Shown piece by piece: positions 1 to 9,005 of a stretch of DNA of 64,000 bases (its first letter is position 1; every line of letters starts with the position of its first letter). Under the pieces are notes generated by a model. The model saw only the letters and a program-made list of their open reading frames with translations, did not search any database and was not told the DNA's origin. Source of the DNA: an uncultured Synechococcaceae cyanobacterium (GTDB lineage: Bacteria; Cyanobacteriota; Cyanobacteriia; PCC-6307; Cyanobiaceae). Location of the stretch: the NCBI GenBank assembly GCA_902537395.1, contig CACBBE010000003.1, forward strand, positions 1 through 64,000. The letters run 5' to 3'. The position numbers and the translations under genes are program-made.

Positions 1-396
1 TTTTATAAAAGAAAACGAATTAATGGCCTTGTCGATTCTGAAATTATCCTATCGAAACCTATCTTGAGCAAATTATCTACTATTGAAATAAATAGTACTT
101 TATGTCATGAAATGATTCATGCATGGGTAGATAGGATATTAAAAAAAAATGAGATACATGGTCCTAATTTCTTAGAAAAGATGAATGAAATTAATGAGAA
201 AGAGAAGAATTTTCAAATTTCTGTGAGGCACTCATTTCCTATTGAAAGGAGAGAATTAAAATATATTGGAACTTGCCAAAATTGTGGTGAGAAATTTTTC
301 TACAGGAAAAGGATAAAGAATATTGCCTGTAAAAAATGTTGTGTAAATTTCTTTAATGGCTCATGGAATAAAAAGTGTTTAATTTTGTTTGATTAA
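1..396 (+). CDS. SprT-like zinc metalloprotease-family protein, 5' truncated by window edge
   Basis: Open frame runs from base 1 (FYKRKRINGLVDSEIILSKP...) into the 64..396 ORF; HEMIHAW (HExxH-like) motif and C-terminal CxxC...CxxC zinc ribbon. Confidence 0.8.
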   Translation, partial: FYKRKRINGLVDSEIILSKPILSKLSTIEINSTLCHEMIHAWVDRILKKNEIHGPNFLEKMNEINEKEKNFQISVRHSFPIERRELKYIGTCQNCGEKFFYRKRIKNIACKKCCVNFFNGSWNKKCLILFD

Positions 397-478
397 AAAT
401 ATAAGATGTGTTTTTGTTTCTATATTTGGAATTATTTATTTTTTAATGTACTTTATATTTTAAAAAGCATAATAATTT

Positions 479-1042
479 ATGGATTCAAGGAGAATTAGAA
501 ATCTTAGAAATAGTTTTGATAAAAATATTGTTGATAAACAGGTTGATAAAATTTTCGAAACTGGAAGACAATTTGTTGATGGAGTATCTGGTGCTAGGCC
601 GGGCAAAAGAAGGAATTCAGATTTTCAAGGAATAACAAGTAAGAGTGTTAAAAAAGTAGGAAGATGGGTATCTGAAAAAGTAGATTTATTTTTTGATGAA
701 GATAATGATGATTGGAATGATGAGGATTTTTACGATGATAATAGCGATATTAAGACATTTTCCAGAGAATCAAATTCTTATGACTCTGCTAAAGAGCACT
801 CAAAAAGACCTTTAGAAGCAATATCTCTAAGGCAACCAAAAAATTTACAGACAACTGAGCAAAAAAAATTACCTTATGTGAAAGAGAGTAAGGATGAAGA
901 TTGGCCAGATGAAATGGATTTCAAAGTTGAAAGATGGCAAAGAACTTCAGAAAAAGAGAATAAAACTTCGAGAGATCAATCAATCCAACAAGTTCAATCA
1001 AAATCAAGAAACCTTCCCAGATCAAGAAGAAGAAGAGTATAG
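479..1042 (+). CDS. Conserved hypothetical protein with acidic middle and Arg-rich C-terminus (RSRRRRV)
   Basis: 187-aa ORF, codon usage consistent with neighbours; no family recognised. Confidence 0.7.
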   Translation: MDSRRIRNLRNSFDKNIVDKQVDKIFETGRQFVDGVSGARPGKRRNSDFQGITSKSVKKVGRWVSEKVDLFFDEDNDDWNDEDFYDDNSDIKTFSRESNSYDSAKEHSKRPLEAISLRQPKNLQTTEQKKLPYVKESKDEDWPDEMDFKVERWQRTSEKENKTSRDQSIQQVQSKSRNLPRSRRRRV

Positions 1043-1612
1043 TTTCGTAAATTCTTTAATTCCTGAATAGCCTAATAAAGTTTCTAAATGTGGATTGAAT
1101 ACTTCTCTAATAATTGTTAGGGGCTTTTTGTCTCGAAAAAATCTATAATTTCTTGACCAGAATGGACCTTTAAAACAAAATTGATCTTCTAACCAATTTG
1201 AATTAACAAGTGAAATTCGGTCAACTTCTCTAAACAACTCTGATCTGTCTTGTGTCAAATTCTTCCAAATTGGTTCTTCTTTCGCTTTTAAATTTTCATT
1301 CACTTGTTCTGCATTCCACCAACTTTCAGCCCATGCTAGGTTTTTATTATTGTTTTTAATCCATACTTGTCTTCTAATTAAAGGTCCATTTAATTGATTT
1401 AATTCTTTAGGACCTTCTTCAATGAATAGAGGATCTACTTGCATTGTAATTAATTTAATTTTCGTCTCTTGATTAGTTAAAAGCTGTAAATGTCTAGTGG
1501 GACTTCCATCCCCAAGCAGCATTAATTTCCATGGACCAGATATTTTTGGTAATGAATTTTTCATTAAAAAAGTTGAGGCTTTTTCTTCCCATAAAATTTT
1601 TGGCGAGTTCAA
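1022..1612 (-). CDS. Chorismate pyruvate-lyase-like (4-hydroxybenzoate synthase-like, cyanobacterial type)
   Basis: 196-aa ORF; GDGSPTRHLQLLT...REVFNPHLETLLGYSGIKEFTKLY resembles the cyanobacterial chorismate lyase-like family. Confidence 0.65.
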   Translation of the reverse strand: MNSPKILWEEKASTFLMKNSLPKISGPWKLMLLGDGSPTRHLQLLTNQETKIKLITMQVDPLFIEEGPKELNQLNGPLIRRQVWIKNNNKNLAWAESWWNAEQVNENLKAKEEPIWKNLTQDRSELFREVDRISLVNSNWLEDQFCFKGPFWSRNYRFFRDKKPLTIIREVFNPHLETLLGYSGIKEFTKLYSSSS

Positions 1613-1645
1613 GAGTTTATTATTCAGTGCTCATACGGAACGCTT

Positions 1646-3613
1646 TTAAGATGATAACTTTTTTTCGACAAAAATATTTGCCTTTTCTTTTTTTATTTCT
1701 CTTATTTTTAGCCAAACAAGTAATGCAGTTAAATCAGCTTTGCTTACTCCAGGAATTTTTGAAGCATCACCAAAATTTTTTGGCTTTATCTTATTCAAAT
1801 TTTCTCTAGCTTCTAAAGATAATGTATCTATCTTTTCATAATTTATTTCTTGAGGCAGAGATTTATAGCTTTGACGATTTATTTGTTCAATGTTGTTTTT
1901 TTGTCTTTTAAGATAACCCTCGTATTTAATATCTATTTCAACACCTTCTTGTATTGAAGAACCTAGATTTCTTTCATTCAAATTATATTTAATTAGATCT
2001 GAATAATGAAAGTTTGGTCTTTTTAATAGTTCTTTCAAAGTTGTTGAGCCTTTGATTTTTGATCCCGTTTCCAATTCTATTTTTTTTGATATTTCATCGG
2101 TATTTTTTAAACGAGTGTTATTTAATCTAAATTTTTCTTCCTCGAGGAGTTTCATTTTTTCTTTATAGGCCGACCATCTTTTCTCATTAATTAGCCCTAT
2201 TTGATAACCTAGTGGTGTTAATCTCCTATCTGCATTATCTCCTCTAAGAGTTAACCTATATTCACTCCTACTGGTGAGCACTCTGTATGGTTCTTTGAGA
2301 TCTTTGGTAATTAAATCATTTATCATTGTACCTATATAACTGCTTTCTCTAGTGAAGATTATTGGGTCTTTTTTGTTTAGTTTTCTTGTCGCATTGACTC
2401 CTGCAACTAAACCTTGTGCTGCTGCTTCTTCATAACCAGTAGTGCCATTAATTTGTCCGGCGCTAAATAAATTTTCAATTTCTTTCGTTTCGAGTGATGT
2501 TTGGAGCTGTGTTGCAGGTATATAGTCATACTCCACAGCATATGCTGGTCGCAACATTTTACATTCACCTAATCCAGGCAAGGTCCTTAAAAGTTCTAGT
2601 TGAATATTTTCGGGTAAACCTGTAGAAAATCCTTGTACATATATTTCAGGAGTATTAATTCCTTCTGGCTCTAAAAAAATTTGATGTGATTCTTTATCAG
2701 CAAATTTGACGATTTTATCTTCAATTGATGGACAATATCTTGGCCCCTTACTATCAATAAAACCGCCGTAAATGGGAGTTAAATGTAAATTGTCTCTAAT
2801 TAGTTGATGTGTTTTGGAAGTTGTTCTTGTGATGTGACAACTAACTTGGGGCATATTATTTTTTATATCTGGGTCAAACGAAAAATATTTATCTGCCGCA
2901 GTACTTGGTTGAATATCTAATTCATCAAAAATGATACTTCTTTTATCAACTCTTGCTGGAGTTCCTGTTTTTAAACGTTCTGTTTTGATACCAATTTCGT
3001 GCAAATTTTGAGTAAGACCTTTTGCTGCTTGTTCTCCCGATCTACCAGCTGACATTGATTTATTTCCTATCCATATTCTTCCTTCTAAGAACGTACCAGC
3101 TGTGATGATAACTGATCTTGCTGAATAATAACTACCAAAGAAAGTACTTACACCTTTTATTCTTTTTTTTAAAATTTTTTTTGAGTACAATCCAATTTCT
3201 TCAGTTTCTGCGATATCTAGTTCAGTAATCATTGCTTCTTTTAAAGATAAATTATCTGTATTTTGTAGTATTTCAATCATCTTTTTTGAGTATTCTCTTT
3301 TATCTGTCTGAGCTCGTAATGCCCATACAGCTGGACCTCTACTTGCATTTAATATTCTTTTTTGTATAGCTGTCTCATCAGCTAATTTACCAATAATTCC
3401 ACCTAATGCATCAACTTCATGTACCAACTGACTTTTTGCCGGGCCGCCAACAGCAGGGTTGCAAGGTTGCCAAGCAATCCTATCTAAATTGATTGTAAAT
3501 AAGGCTGTAGAAAATCCTAATTTTGCAGTTGTTATAGCTGCTTCGCATCCTGCATGTCCTCCTCCAATAACAATGACGTCAAAAGATTCATTTGTTGAGT
3601 GATGATCTTTCAT
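1646..3613 (-). CDS. mnmG: tRNA uridine-5-carboxymethylaminomethyl modification enzyme MnmG/GidA
   Basis: [19 protein letters not shown] motif; full-length GidA signature blocks. Confidence 0.97.
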   Translation of the reverse strand: MKDHHSTNESFDVIVIGGGHAGCEAAITTAKLGFSTALFTINLDRIAWQPCNPAVGGPAKSQLVHEVDALGGIIGKLADETAIQKRILNASRGPAVWALRAQTDKREYSKKMIEILQNTDNLSLKEAMITELDIAETEEIGLYSKKILKKRIKGVSTFFGSYYSARSVIITAGTFLEGRIWIGNKSMSAGRSGEQAAKGLTQNLHEIGIKTERLKTGTPARVDKRSIIFDELDIQPSTAADKYFSFDPDIKNNMPQVSCHITRTTSKTHQLIRDNLHLTPIYGGFIDSKGPRYCPSIEDKIVKFADKESHQIFLEPEGINTPEIYVQGFSTGLPENIQLELLRTLPGLGECKMLRPAYAVEYDYIPATQLQTSLETKEIENLFSAGQINGTTGYEEAAAQGLVAGVNATRKLNKKDPIIFTRESSYIGTMINDLITKDLKEPYRVLTSRSEYRLTLRGDNADRRLTPLGYQIGLINEKRWSAYKEKMKLLEEEKFRLNNTRLKNTDEISKKIELETGSKIKGSTTLKELLKRPNFHYSDLIKYNLNERNLGSSIQEGVEIDIKYEGYLKRQKNNIEQINRQSYKSLPQEINYEKIDTLSLEARENLNKIKPKNFGDASKIPGVSKADLTALLVWLKIREIKKEKANIFVEKKLSS

Positions 3614-3625
3614 TTTAGGATCGAT

Positions 3626-5008
3626 TTAATTAGCTAAATTCCTAAATCTCGTAAATTGAGGTTCAAATAATAATTTAACAGTTCCTACGGGCCCATTTCT
3701 ATGTTTAGTGACAATGATTTCTGTAATTCCTCTATCTTCAGTCTCTGGATTATAGTATTCATCTCTATAAATCATTAATACTAAATCTGCGTCTTGTTCA
3801 ATAGATCCTGATTCTCTTAGATCGCTTAACATCGGTCTTTTATTTGTTCTAGACTCTACCCCTCTACTAAGCTGAGATAAAGCTACTACTGGTACTTTTA
3901 ATTCTCTGGCCATGCTTTTAAGACCTCTTGTTATTCGTGAAAGTTCTTGCACTCTATTATCAGGAGTTGATCCTTCCATTAACTGGAGGTAATCAATCAC
4001 AATCAATCCAAGTTCTTTTTTTTGTTCAGCTATTAATCTTCTGCACAGAGATCTCATCTCTAAAACACTTAAGTTAGGCTTGTCATCTATAAATATTGGT
4101 AATTGACCTAATGAATTGATGCCTTCTCCGAGTAATGGCCATTCATCTTGCTGTAATCTTCCTGTTCTTAGCCTGCCACTCTCGATTCCAACTTCCATAG
4201 AGAGTAATCTATATGTCAACTGTTCTTTACTCATTTCAAGGCTAAATACACACACAGGTAAATCTTGAGATTGTGCAACATTTTTAGCCAGATTAAGAAC
4301 CATTGAAGTTTTTCCCATTGAAGGTCTTCCAGCAACAATTATTAAATCACTTCTTTGAAAACCTTGAGTCATCGCATCCAGGTCGTAGAAATTTACGGGA
4401 ATTCCAGCTACTGAAGTACCTAATGATCTCGACTCTATTTCATTGAAAGTACTTGTAAGGATTTCAGCTGCTTGAGTCAGACCTTTTGAAGGTTTTTCTT
4501 GACTGATTTCAAATATTTTTTGCTCTGCTTTATCTAGCACCTCATTAGTATCTTGAGTCTGATCAAAACCTAGTTGAATCACCTCATTTCCAGATCTGAT
4601 AAGTTGCCTTCTCATGAATTTGTCGTTAATTAAATTTGCAACTTGTTCTATGGAAGCTGTAGAGGAAACATTTTCAACTAGTTCTACTAGTTTGTTGTTA
4701 CCTCCAATTTTTTCTAGTGATCCATTATCTGCTAACCAAGCACTCATGGATGTTAAATCAGTTGGTTTACCCTGGGTATGCAACATTAATGCTGTTCTAT
4801 AAATCTCTTGATGGGCATTTATATAAAAAGCTTCAGGTTTAATTAAGTCTGCAATTCTTCCGATCGCATCTGGATCAAGAAGTATCCCACCAAGAACTGC
4901 TTCCTCTGCTTGAACGTTTTGAGGAGGTACTAATCCAGCGTTTTCAGTATTAAAATCTTTTTTAAAAATTTTATTTTGCCCATTATTTGGAAAAGGTACG
5001 GAAACCAT
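3626..5008 (-). CDS. dnaB: Replicative DNA helicase DnaB
   Basis: PPQNVQAEEAVLGGILLDP; Walker A GRPSMGKTS; no intein. Confidence 0.97.
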   Translation of the reverse strand: MVSVPFPNNGQNKIFKKDFNTENAGLVPPQNVQAEEAVLGGILLDPDAIGRIADLIKPEAFYINAHQEIYRTALMLHTQGKPTDLTSMSAWLADNGSLEKIGGNNKLVELVENVSSTASIEQVANLINDKFMRRQLIRSGNEVIQLGFDQTQDTNEVLDKAEQKIFEISQEKPSKGLTQAAEILTSTFNEIESRSLGTSVAGIPVNFYDLDAMTQGFQRSDLIIVAGRPSMGKTSMVLNLAKNVAQSQDLPVCVFSLEMSKEQLTYRLLSMEVGIESGRLRTGRLQQDEWPLLGEGINSLGQLPIFIDDKPNLSVLEMRSLCRRLIAEQKKELGLIVIDYLQLMEGSTPDNRVQELSRITRGLKSMARELKVPVVALSQLSRGVESRTNKRPMLSDLRESGSIEQDADLVLMIYRDEYYNPETEDRGITEIIVTKHRNGPVGTVKLLFEPQFTRFRNLAN

Positions 5009-5066
5009 ATCTTTAATTGCTTAGATATATACTCTGGCTACTTTTCAAAATAATGCAACAAATTGA

Positions 5067-5522
5067 TTAACTTGTTACTTCAATATTTACTTCTGCATTT
5101 ACTTCTGGATGTAATTTTATTTTTGCAGTAAAGGAACCTAAATTATGGATATCTGGAACTGTGATGTTTCTTCTATCAATTTCTTTTTTAGTTGCTGCTT
5201 CTATTGCTTCGGCAACATCACCATTGGTAACCGTTCCAAAAAGGACACCATCTTCTCCAACTTGTTTTTTGATAGTGAACCTACCTATCGTAGATAATGC
5301 AGTTTGAAAATCTAAAGCTTCTTGCTTTAATTTATCAGCAGCAATTTTTTCTTTTTCTTTTTTCCTTTCAATTTGTTTCATGACTGCTGGTGTTACATTC
5401 ATTGCCTTGCCATAAGGTAATAGAAAGTTTCTTGCATATCCAGGTGCTACTTCAACTAGATCTCCTTCTTTACCTAGTGATGCGATTGATTCAGTTAATG
5501 CGACTTGTACTCTTTTAGCCAT
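5067..5522 (-). CDS. rplI: 50S ribosomal protein L9
   Basis: [26 protein letters not shown]9 signature. Confidence 0.97.
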   Translation of the reverse strand: MAKRVQVALTESIASLGKEGDLVEVAPGYARNFLLPYGKAMNVTPAVMKQIERKKEKEKIAADKLKQEALDFQTALSTIGRFTIKKQVGEDGVLFGTVTNGDVAEAIEAATKKEIDRRNITVPDIHNLGSFTAKIKLHPEVNAEVNIEVTS

Positions 5523-5544
5523 AAAAAAGATTGAACTATATTAG

Positions 5545-6483
5545 TTAATAATAAGACCTGGAGGGTAACTTTACTTTTTTTGCAAGACCAAATTTCGCAA
5601 GAATCTTAATATGTTCCCAAGTTATATCGATTTGACCTCTAAATAATCCTTGTTTTGCCGAATTGGGAAATGCATGATGATTGTTGTGCCAACCTTCGCC
5701 GAATGTTAGTGCAGCAACCCAAGCATTGTTTTTGGATGAATCACCACTTTCAAATGGCGCCTTACCCCAACAATGAGTTGCAGAATTTACTAGCCAGGTT
5801 ATGTGATAAACGACTACTAGTCTTAATGGAATTCCCCATAGAACCAAAGCCCAACCACCAACTCCTAATTTTTGACCAATTGCGTACAAAGAAAGTCCAA
5901 TAGGAATTTGTAAGAATAAAAAATATTTATTGAGAAATCTATAATATGGATCCTTGATTAAATCTGCACTTAGTTTTGGAACAGCTTTTAGTGCTTCAAC
6001 GTCTTTAAACATCCAACCCATATGACTCCACCAAAACCCCTTTTTACTATTGTGATGATCTACTTCAGTATCTGAAAAAGAGTGGTGATGCCTATGTAAA
6101 CCTACCCAATCTATTGGTCCATGCTGGCAACTTACAGCTCCACAGGTAGCAAAAAATCTTTCTAACCATCTTGGAACAACGAACGATCTGTGTGATAACA
6201 ATCTGTGATATCCAAGAGTGACTCCTAAACAAGCAGTTACCCAGTAAAAAAATAATAATGATGTGACTGCAGGGAGACTCCAAAATTTTGGTTGTAAAGC
6301 TACAAAAGAGAGAATATGAATTGCAACCATGAAAACTATTGTTCCCCAAGTTTTATGTAGTCTTGGAGGATATCTTTTTGAATGGCTGGAAGGTTCCAGT
6401 AATTTTTCTGAGAGTTCTAAAACTTTTTCAGCTGGAACAGGTTTTTTTAATTTTGCTGTTTCTTGGAAAATTACTGAATTCAT
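5545..6483 (-). CDS. desC: Acyl-lipid delta-9 fatty acid desaturase
   Basis: HRLLSHRS, HRHHHSFSD and HNNHHAFP histidine boxes. Confidence 0.93.
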   Translation of the reverse strand: MNSVIFQETAKLKKPVPAEKVLELSEKLLEPSSHSKRYPPRLHKTWGTIVFMVAIHILSFVALQPKFWSLPAVTSLLFFYWVTACLGVTLGYHRLLSHRSFVVPRWLERFFATCGAVSCQHGPIDWVGLHRHHHSFSDTEVDHHNSKKGFWWSHMGWMFKDVEALKAVPKLSADLIKDPYYRFLNKYFLFLQIPIGLSLYAIGQKLGVGGWALVLWGIPLRLVVVYHITWLVNSATHCWGKAPFESGDSSKNNAWVAALTFGEGWHNNHHAFPNSAKQGLFRGQIDITWEHIKILAKFGLAKKVKLPSRSYY

Positions 6484-6558
6484 GATATTGAAATACTATT
6501 TTCAAAATTACCGATATGTAATATTATCATACTATACTATTGATAAGTTTAATTATCT

Positions 6559-7257
6559 GTGAGTCTCGGATATCGCGATAAATTATCTAGAGGTCGAAGG
6601 GCTATGGCTCATTTGATTCATCTCTGGCATGAAAGAAATGGTTGGTCACACAGAGTTTTGCCATTACTTTCAGAAGTTCTTGATTTGGGTAAAGTTCATA
6701 ATTCGCAAATTTCTAACCTTAGGAATGGGAAGTTATCTTCGCCAGGCCCTGAAGTTTTTCTTGCTTTAGCTCAAGTTAATACGATTCTTGATCAAGGTAT
6801 AGAAAAAATCAGGGATAGGTTTGAAAATGATCACCCAGAGTTATGGAAATCTTTGGAAGAGTCTGCATTACCCTTAAAAAATGATTCTGGGAATCCATTA
6901 TCGGCCGGAGAGTTATTCGAGATTTTTTCAGGATTAAAATCTCTACCTTCATCTTTTGACTGGTACATAGAAGATGAAGAGGCTTCTGTTTTAAGTGATG
7001 CTCTTTCAGCGCATTTTTGTCAGAATAAGGCTTGGAGATCATGTAAAATACAAGTAATGGAAGCCTATAGTGTCAATAAATCTGCCCGTAGAGAACGTTT
7101 TGCTGAGGTAATAGCAGGAATTAGAGATTATACGGCAGAAGAATTAGATGGAGAGTTACTTGATTTATATGAGGCTTCGAAAAAACTTTCTTATTTTCAG
7201 GGTAAGGGACCTAATGCTTTCCTCGCAGAATTAAGAAATTTAGCTTCTGAAAAATAA
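6559..7257 (+). CDS. Conserved cyanobacterial hypothetical protein, possibly HTH-like N-terminus
   Basis: 232-aa ORF with HSRVLPLLSEVLDLGKVHNSQISNLRNGKLSSPGPEVFLALAQ-like segment suggestive of a helix-turn-helix fold; starts GTG. Confidence 0.7.
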   Translation: MSLGYRDKLSRGRRAMAHLIHLWHERNGWSHRVLPLLSEVLDLGKVHNSQISNLRNGKLSSPGPEVFLALAQVNTILDQGIEKIRDRFENDHPELWKSLEESALPLKNDSGNPLSAGELFEIFSGLKSLPSSFDWYIEDEEASVLSDALSAHFCQNKAWRSCKIQVMEAYSVNKSARRERFAEVIAGIRDYTAEELDGELLDLYEASKKLSYFQGKGPNAFLAELRNLASEK

Positions 7258-7275
7258 CGTGAGTTTTCATAATAA

Positions 7276-8568
7276 ATGACACTAAACAATAACTTAAAAT
7301 TGGCTGAAAATGCTGTTCTTTCTGTCGAAGAGAGTTTAAGTAAAGTTTTCCAAGAAAGGTCCAATCAGGTTTTCCACAAATTAGAAAATATTTTGACAAT
7401 TTTTAAGGAAGAAAAAGTTTCTACTAGTCATTTCAATCAATCTTCTGGTAGTGGTCAATATGATATATCTAGAGAAAAAATTGATGCGGTTTTTGCAAGA
7501 TTATTTCTTGCTGAAAAGGCTGCTGTGAGGATGCAATTCGTAAGTGGAACGCATGCAATAAGTTCTGTCTTATTTGGAATTCTTAGACCTGGAGATGTAA
7601 TGTTATCTCTTACAGGACAACCATATGACACTTTAGAAGAAGTCATAGGAATAAGGGAAGGAGGTAAAGGCTCACTTAAAAATTTTGAGATTGAGTATAA
7701 GCAAATAAATATCTGCGATAATTTTGATTCTTTTGAAGAAAAAATTGTTCATTCCTTTAAAGAAAATTCATGCAAATTAGTATTCATACAAAAAAGTTGT
7801 GGATATAGTTGGAGAAAATCTCTTACAAATCATCAAATAGAGAAAATTTGTAGTCTTATTCATTCTCTTGATCCTAACTGTATATGTTTTGTTGATAACT
7901 GTTATGGGGAGCTTGTTGAAGATAGTGAACCAATTTCTAAAGGGGCAAATATAATTGCTGGATCATTGATTAAAAATTTGGGAGGAACAATCGTTCCTAC
8001 TGGCGGGTATGTTGCAGGAGATGCGGAATTAGTTGAGATGGCATGTTCTAGATTAACCTCACCAGGTATTGGTTCATCTGCAGGAATAAATTTTGGACTA
8101 GGAAGATTAATTTTGCAGGGTTTGTTTTTAGCACCACAAATTGTTCACGAATCACTTAAAGGTGCTGATATGGTTGCAGCAGTCTTTAAAAATTTGGGAT
8201 TTAAAGTTTTACCAGAGCCAGCAACTTATAGATCTGATCTTATTCAGTCAGTAAGATTGAATAATCCTGATTTGGTACAAAAAGTTTGTCAATCTTTTCA
8301 AAATTCTTCACCAGTAGATTCTTTTCTAAATGTTGTTCCATCATCAATGGATGGATATGATTCAAAATTATTAATGGCAGGAGGTACATTTATTGAAGGT
8401 AGTACAAGTGAATTTTCTGCTGATGCTCCTCTAAGAGATCCTTACAATATTTTTGTTCAAGGTGGTTCCCACATCGCTCACATCAAAATTGCATTAATTC
8501 GATTATTATCTGAATTATTAGAGGAAAAATTAATTTCAAAGGATTCTCTACTTCCTTTATCTACTTAA
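7276..8568 (+). CDS. PLP-dependent methionine gamma-lyase / aluminium-resistance family protein
   Basis: QFVSGTHAISSVLFGILRPGDVMLSLTGQPYDTLEEVIG and GSLIKNLGGTIVPTGGYVAG motifs. Confidence 0.88.
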   Translation: MTLNNNLKLAENAVLSVEESLSKVFQERSNQVFHKLENILTIFKEEKVSTSHFNQSSGSGQYDISREKIDAVFARLFLAEKAAVRMQFVSGTHAISSVLFGILRPGDVMLSLTGQPYDTLEEVIGIREGGKGSLKNFEIEYKQINICDNFDSFEEKIVHSFKENSCKLVFIQKSCGYSWRKSLTNHQIEKICSLIHSLDPNCICFVDNCYGELVEDSEPISKGANIIAGSLIKNLGGTIVPTGGYVAGDAELVEMACSRLTSPGIGSSAGINFGLGRLILQGLFLAPQIVHESLKGADMVAAVFKNLGFKVLPEPATYRSDLIQSVRLNNPDLVQKVCQSFQNSSPVDSFLNVVPSSMDGYDSKLLMAGGTFIEGSTSEFSADAPLRDPYNIFVQGGSHIAHIKIALIRLLSELLEEKLISKDSLLPLST

Positions 8569-8570
8569 TC

Positions 8571-8960
8571 ATGTCTTACCAGTTTCCAGACAACCTCAAC
8601 TATGCTGATACTCATGAATATGTTTTAGAAGAAAATGGATTATTAAAAATTGGAGTTAGTGAATTTGCTATTGATCAATTAGGGGATATTGTTTTTGTTG
8701 AATTAGCTGATCAAGGGTCCACTTTAAAGAAAGGTGAGACTTTTGGAACAATAGAATCAGTCAAGGCCGTTGAAGAAGTCTATCTGCCTTTTTCAGGGAA
8801 AATAGTATCTGTAAATGAAAATGTTATCGATAACCCTGAGCTTTTACAGAATGATCCGATTGGAGACGGTTGGCTAGTCATTTTGAAACCAGAATCAAAA
8901 GCATCAATTGCTGATTTGTTGACTTCTGAAGAATATCAATCAAAGGTTGTACCAAAATAA
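8571..8960 (+). CDS. gcvH: Glycine cleavage system H protein
   Basis: LGDIVFVELADQGSTLKKGETFGTIESVKAVEEVYLPFSG lipoyl site. Confidence 0.97.
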   Translation: MSYQFPDNLNYADTHEYVLEENGLLKIGVSEFAIDQLGDIVFVELADQGSTLKKGETFGTIESVKAVEEVYLPFSGKIVSVNENVIDNPELLQNDPIGDGWLVILKPESKASIADLLTSEEYQSKVVPK

Positions 8961-9005
8961 GGCAAACTTTTTAAAAAGAGCTATTTTAAAGAAAAATATT
9001 TTAAT

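Noticed and set aside
1531-1809. 92-aa + strand ORF in the ORF track
   Set aside because: Antisense to the chorismate lyase-like and mnmG genes; low-complexity hydrophobic translation of AT-rich antisense sequence.
3626-5008. Possible intein in dnaB (also checked dnaX and gyrB, where cyanobacteria can carry inteins)
   Set aside because: All three proteins are continuous and of canonical length.
5655-5903. 82-aa + ORF inside desC
   Set aside because: Antisense to a strongly supported desaturase; no independent evidence.
8961-9005. Glycine riboswitch before gcvP/gcvH
   Set aside because: Gaps are 2 to 45 bp, too short for a glycine aptamer.
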